Origin: CAVVIH01 sp963748295
GTDB lineage: Bacteria > Acidobacteriota > Vicinamibacteria > Vicinamibacterales > 2-12-FULL-66-21
Reading direction: 5' to 3'
NCBI GenBank assembly: GCA_963748295.1
Contig: CAVVIH010000008.1
Location: 1-64,000, forward strand
Length of the DNA stretch: 64,000 bases
This document shows, in pieces, positions 61,964 through 64,000 of this stretch. Every line of letters starts with the position of its first letter. Position 1 is the first letter of the stretch. The notes beneath the pieces were generated by a model, which searched no databases, was not told where the DNA came from, and saw nothing but the letters and a program-made list of their open reading frames with translations. A program made the position numbers and the translations under genes.

Positions 61964-63039
61964 GCGTCTTCCGAACCCGCGCGGCTCTTGGACTTCGTCC
62001 GCTCACGGCGCCGCTCATCCTGTTTCTTCCGATCGGCATGATCCTCGGCCCGAGCGTGCTCGGCGTGCTGTCCACCGAAGCGCTCGGCTATCTCGACATC
62101 GTCGTGCCGGTCGGCCTCGCGACGCTCGGCGTGTTCATCGGCCTCGCGCTGGGACGCGAAGGTCGCGCCGCCCGCGTCGTCTTCGCCGCCGCCAGCAGCG
62201 AGGCCATCGTCACGATTGTGACCGTCGCGGCGGCGGTTCTGTTTCTGCTCACGGTCTGGAGCATTCCGATCGACGTGCCGTATGCGCTGGTTGCCGCGGC
62301 GCTGGGAATCTGCGCCTCGGCGTCGGCCGCGCCGGCCATCGACAAGGATGACGACCCGGCCGCGCGCATCGCGGGACGGGTGGCGGATCTCGACGACGTC
62401 GTGCCCATCGTCTTCGGCGGGCTCATTCTCGGCGCGTTCGGGCCTTCGTCTGCCTCCGCCGTCGGCAGTCTGGTGATGACGATTGGTCTCGGGCTGGCGA
62501 TCGGTCTTGCCGGCTGGCTGCTGATCGAACCCGCGGAAAGTCCGGCGGAGCGCGGCGTGTTCGTGCTCGGCTGCCTTGCGTTGCTGGGCGGCACGGCTGC
62601 GTATCTCGGCCTGTCGCCGCTGCTCGCCGGCATGGCGGCCGGCTGGTTGTGGGTGGTCGCGCCGGGCCGCTGCGATTTGCTGATGTCCAGCGATCTGCGG
62701 AAGCTGCAGCATCCGCTGGTCGTGCTGCTGCTGCTCACCGCCGGAGCGCAGCTCCGGCCGACGCTCGTGGGCGTCTGGCTGTTCGCGCCATATCTCGTGT
62801 TCCGGCTGGTTGGAAAGCTGATTGGCGGCTGGACCGCGTCACGCATCGCGTCCGATGTGGCGCCGTCCGATCTCGGCGCCTACCTCATTGCGCCGGGAGT
62901 GATCGGCATCGCATTCGCCTTGACCCTCCGGCTCGTCGCCGGGGAGTCGGCCCAGTCGCTGCTCTTTGCGGTCGCGTGCGGCGCGATAGCGTCCGAGCTG
63001 CTGGCGTTGTTCGTCGTTCCGGCACGCAGGGGCGCCTGA
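61960..63039 (+). CDS. CPA-type cation:proton antiporter, first of a pair
   Basis: 359 residues from GTG 61960. About 10-11 helices: PLTAPLILFLPIGMILGPSV, LDIVVPVGLATLGVFIGLAL, ASSEAIVTIVTVAAAVLFLL, then the conserved acidic pair in GRVADLDDVVPIVFGGLILG, and APGVIGIAFALTLRLVAGES. The LDD motif matches the ion-binding aspartates of CPA2/Kef-type exchangers. No cytoplasmic regulatory domain. The N-terminus is shorter than in most relatives. It overlaps the next antiporter (TGATG). Confidence 0.85.
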   Translation: MSVFRTRAALGLRPLTAPLILFLPIGMILGPSVLGVLSTEALGYLDIVVPVGLATLGVFIGLALGREGRAARVVFAAASSEAIVTIVTVAAAVLFLLTVWSIPIDVPYALVAAALGICASASAAPAIDKDDDPAARIAGRVADLDDVVPIVFGGLILGAFGPSSASAVGSLVMTIGLGLAIGLAGWLLIEPAESPAERGVFVLGCLALLGGTAAYLGLSPLLAGMAAGWLWVVAPGRCDLLMSSDLRKLQHPLVVLLLLTAGAQLRPTLVGVWLFAPYLVFRLVGKLIGGWTASRIASDVAPSDLGAYLIAPGVIGIAFALTLRLVAGESAQSLLFAVACGAIASELLALFVVPARRGA

Positions 63040-64000
63040 TGCGGCGCCTGTTGGCCCTTCTGCTCACGCTGTCGGTCGCCAGCCTCGTCGTCTCCTGGGC
63101 GCCGGAGGGAGGTCAGCTGGCGCGGCCGAGCGCGCTTGCGCTTGGCGTGGCGCTGATTGCCGCGGCTCTCGCCGGAGAACTGTTCGAGCGCATCCGCCTT
63201 CCGCGGCTCAGCGGATATCTCGTCTTCGGCCTGGTCTGCGGGCCGTATCTCGCGAACATCATCACGCGGCCGATGGCGCGCGACCTTCAGTTCGTCAACG
63301 GCCTGGCGATTTCACTCATCGCCCTGATCGCCGGTCTGGAACTGAATTACAACCGCATCAAGCCGCGGCTCGCGGTGATGCTGAAGCTCGGGACCGGCAC
63401 ACTGCTGTTCATGTACGCGGTGCTGCTGCCGATACTGTGGCTCGCGTGGCCCTGGCTGCCAATCGCGCCGGACGCGACCGGCTCGTCGCGATTTGCGCTG
63501 GCGCTGCTCTTCACGACGATTGTCGTGAGCTTCTCGCCGACCGTCACCATCGCGGTGATCGCGGATACCCGATCCCGCGGACCGATCACCGAGATGGTGC
63601 TGGCGCTGGTGGTGCTGGCGGACCTTTTCCTGATCGTGCTCTTCACGCTGAGCATGCAGCTCGTACGCTGGACGAGCGGGACCGATCTTCCGGGAGACGT
63701 GAGCCTGCTCGCGCGCATCAGCTGGGAGATCTTCGGCTCGCTGGCCTTCGGCGCGGCCTTCGGGGCGATCTTCGCGTTCTACCTGCGCAAGGTCGGACGC
63801 GAGCTGACGATCGCGCTGCTCACGCTGTGCGTCGCGCTCAGCGAGCTGGGACCGCTGTTCCACTTCGAGCCGCTGCTGGCGTCGCTCGCCGCCGGGCTGG
63901 TGGTCGAGAACATCGCGCCGCCGTCGGGCGATTCGCTCAGGGACGCGGTCGAGCGCGGCGCGCTGCCGGTGCTGATCGTGTTCTTCGCCGCGGCAGGCGC
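63039..64000 (+). CDS. CPA2-type cation:proton antiporter, cut by window end
   Basis: The first ~320 residues are present. Starts ATG 63039, overlapping the preceding stop by one base. Helices include ALALGVALIAAALAGELFER, PRLSGYLVFGLVCGPYLANI, VNGLAISLIALIAGLELNYN and VSFSPTVTIAVIADTRSRGP, VLADLFLIVLFTLSMQ, PLLASLAAGLVVENIAPPSG, all characteristic of Kef/NapA-like exchangers. In the position of the ion-binding pair this protein has VLADLF (one Asp). The pair of adjacent antiporter genes may form a heteromer. Confidence 0.85.
   Translation, partial: MRRLLALLLTLSVASLVVSWAPEGGQLARPSALALGVALIAAALAGELFERIRLPRLSGYLVFGLVCGPYLANIITRPMARDLQFVNGLAISLIALIAGLELNYNRIKPRLAVMLKLGTGTLLFMYAVLLPILWLAWPWLPIAPDATGSSRFALALLFTTIVVSFSPTVTIAVIADTRSRGPITEMVLALVVLADLFLIVLFTLSMQLVRWTSGTDLPGDVSLLARISWEIFGSLAFGAAFGAIFAFYLRKVGRELTIALLTLCVALSELGPLFHFEPLLASLAAGLVVENIAPPSGDSLRDAVERGALPVLIVFFAAAG

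Overview
The window is 64 kb of high-GC chromosome. It most resembles an Acidobacteriota genome, probably Vicinamibacteria-like. Grounds: TonB receptors with an N-terminal carboxypeptidase-regulatory (Cna-B/Oar-type) domain, an ADOP/MacB-type permease, DUF1080 proteins, many secreted PQQ/YVTN beta-propellers, a futalosine-type menaquinone route (mqnE, mqnD) and numerous short intergenic repeat tracts. This assignment comes from family content only. Many genes in 1-2.6 kb, 9.6-25.7 kb and 42.2-42.6 kb carry one-base frameshifts, often several per gene, while neighbouring blocks are clean. This looks like an uneven-quality (metagenome or long-read) assembly rather than mass gene death, but the sequence alone cannot decide.

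Layout. 1-2.6 kb: tail of an epoxide hydrolase, a frameshifted ZIP metal permease, a DUF1801 protein and a truncated NhaA-like antiporter. 2.6-7.2 kb: a secreted coiled-coil protein, a membrane diguanylate cyclase and an ADOP permease. 7.2-25.8 kb: a large divergent carbohydrate locus around an AraC regulator with a PAS-like sensor. Its minus arm encodes a TonB receptor, two secreted PQQ-type propellers, a mannose-6-P-isomerase-like cupin, a TIM-barrel sugar isomerase, a Gfo/Idh/MocA oxidoreductase, a DUF1080 hydrolase and a cytochrome c/helix-hairpin-helix fusion. Its plus arm encodes an aldose-epimerase-like protein, an esterase, a diheme cytochrome c, a PQQ dehydrogenase and a second TIM-barrel isomerase. 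Together these suggest uptake and oxidative (3-keto-type) breakdown of an unknown glycoside, with electrons passed to c-type cytochromes.

25.8-42.7 kb: YVTN lipoprotein, tadA, an Ig-like lipoprotein, an intact Oar-type TonB receptor, a sulfatase-TPR lipoprotein, an ECF sigma factor, a DinB/MDMPI-like protein, an XRE-MmyB regulator interrupted by repeats, a PQQ propeller, a tandem UspA protein, a secreted methyltransferase, a VOC protein and several small unknowns. 42.7-52 kb: aspartyl protease-PDZ, cold-shock protein, tRNA-Arg(ACG), GH3 enzyme, moaB, moeA, superoxide dismutase, nadA, mqnE and yjbQ. 52.2-57.4 kb: a cobalamin riboswitch followed by btuB-btuD-btuC-btuF. 57.4-64 kb: mqnD, otsB-otsA (trehalose synthesis), a degenerate trypsin-PDZ protein and two translationally coupled CPA-type antiporters, the last cut by the window end.

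The most distinctive features are the divergent oxidative glycoside locus and at least seven families of short intergenic repeats. One family is also found inside coding regions (sulfatase, XRE regulator, a PQQ-protein signal peptide).
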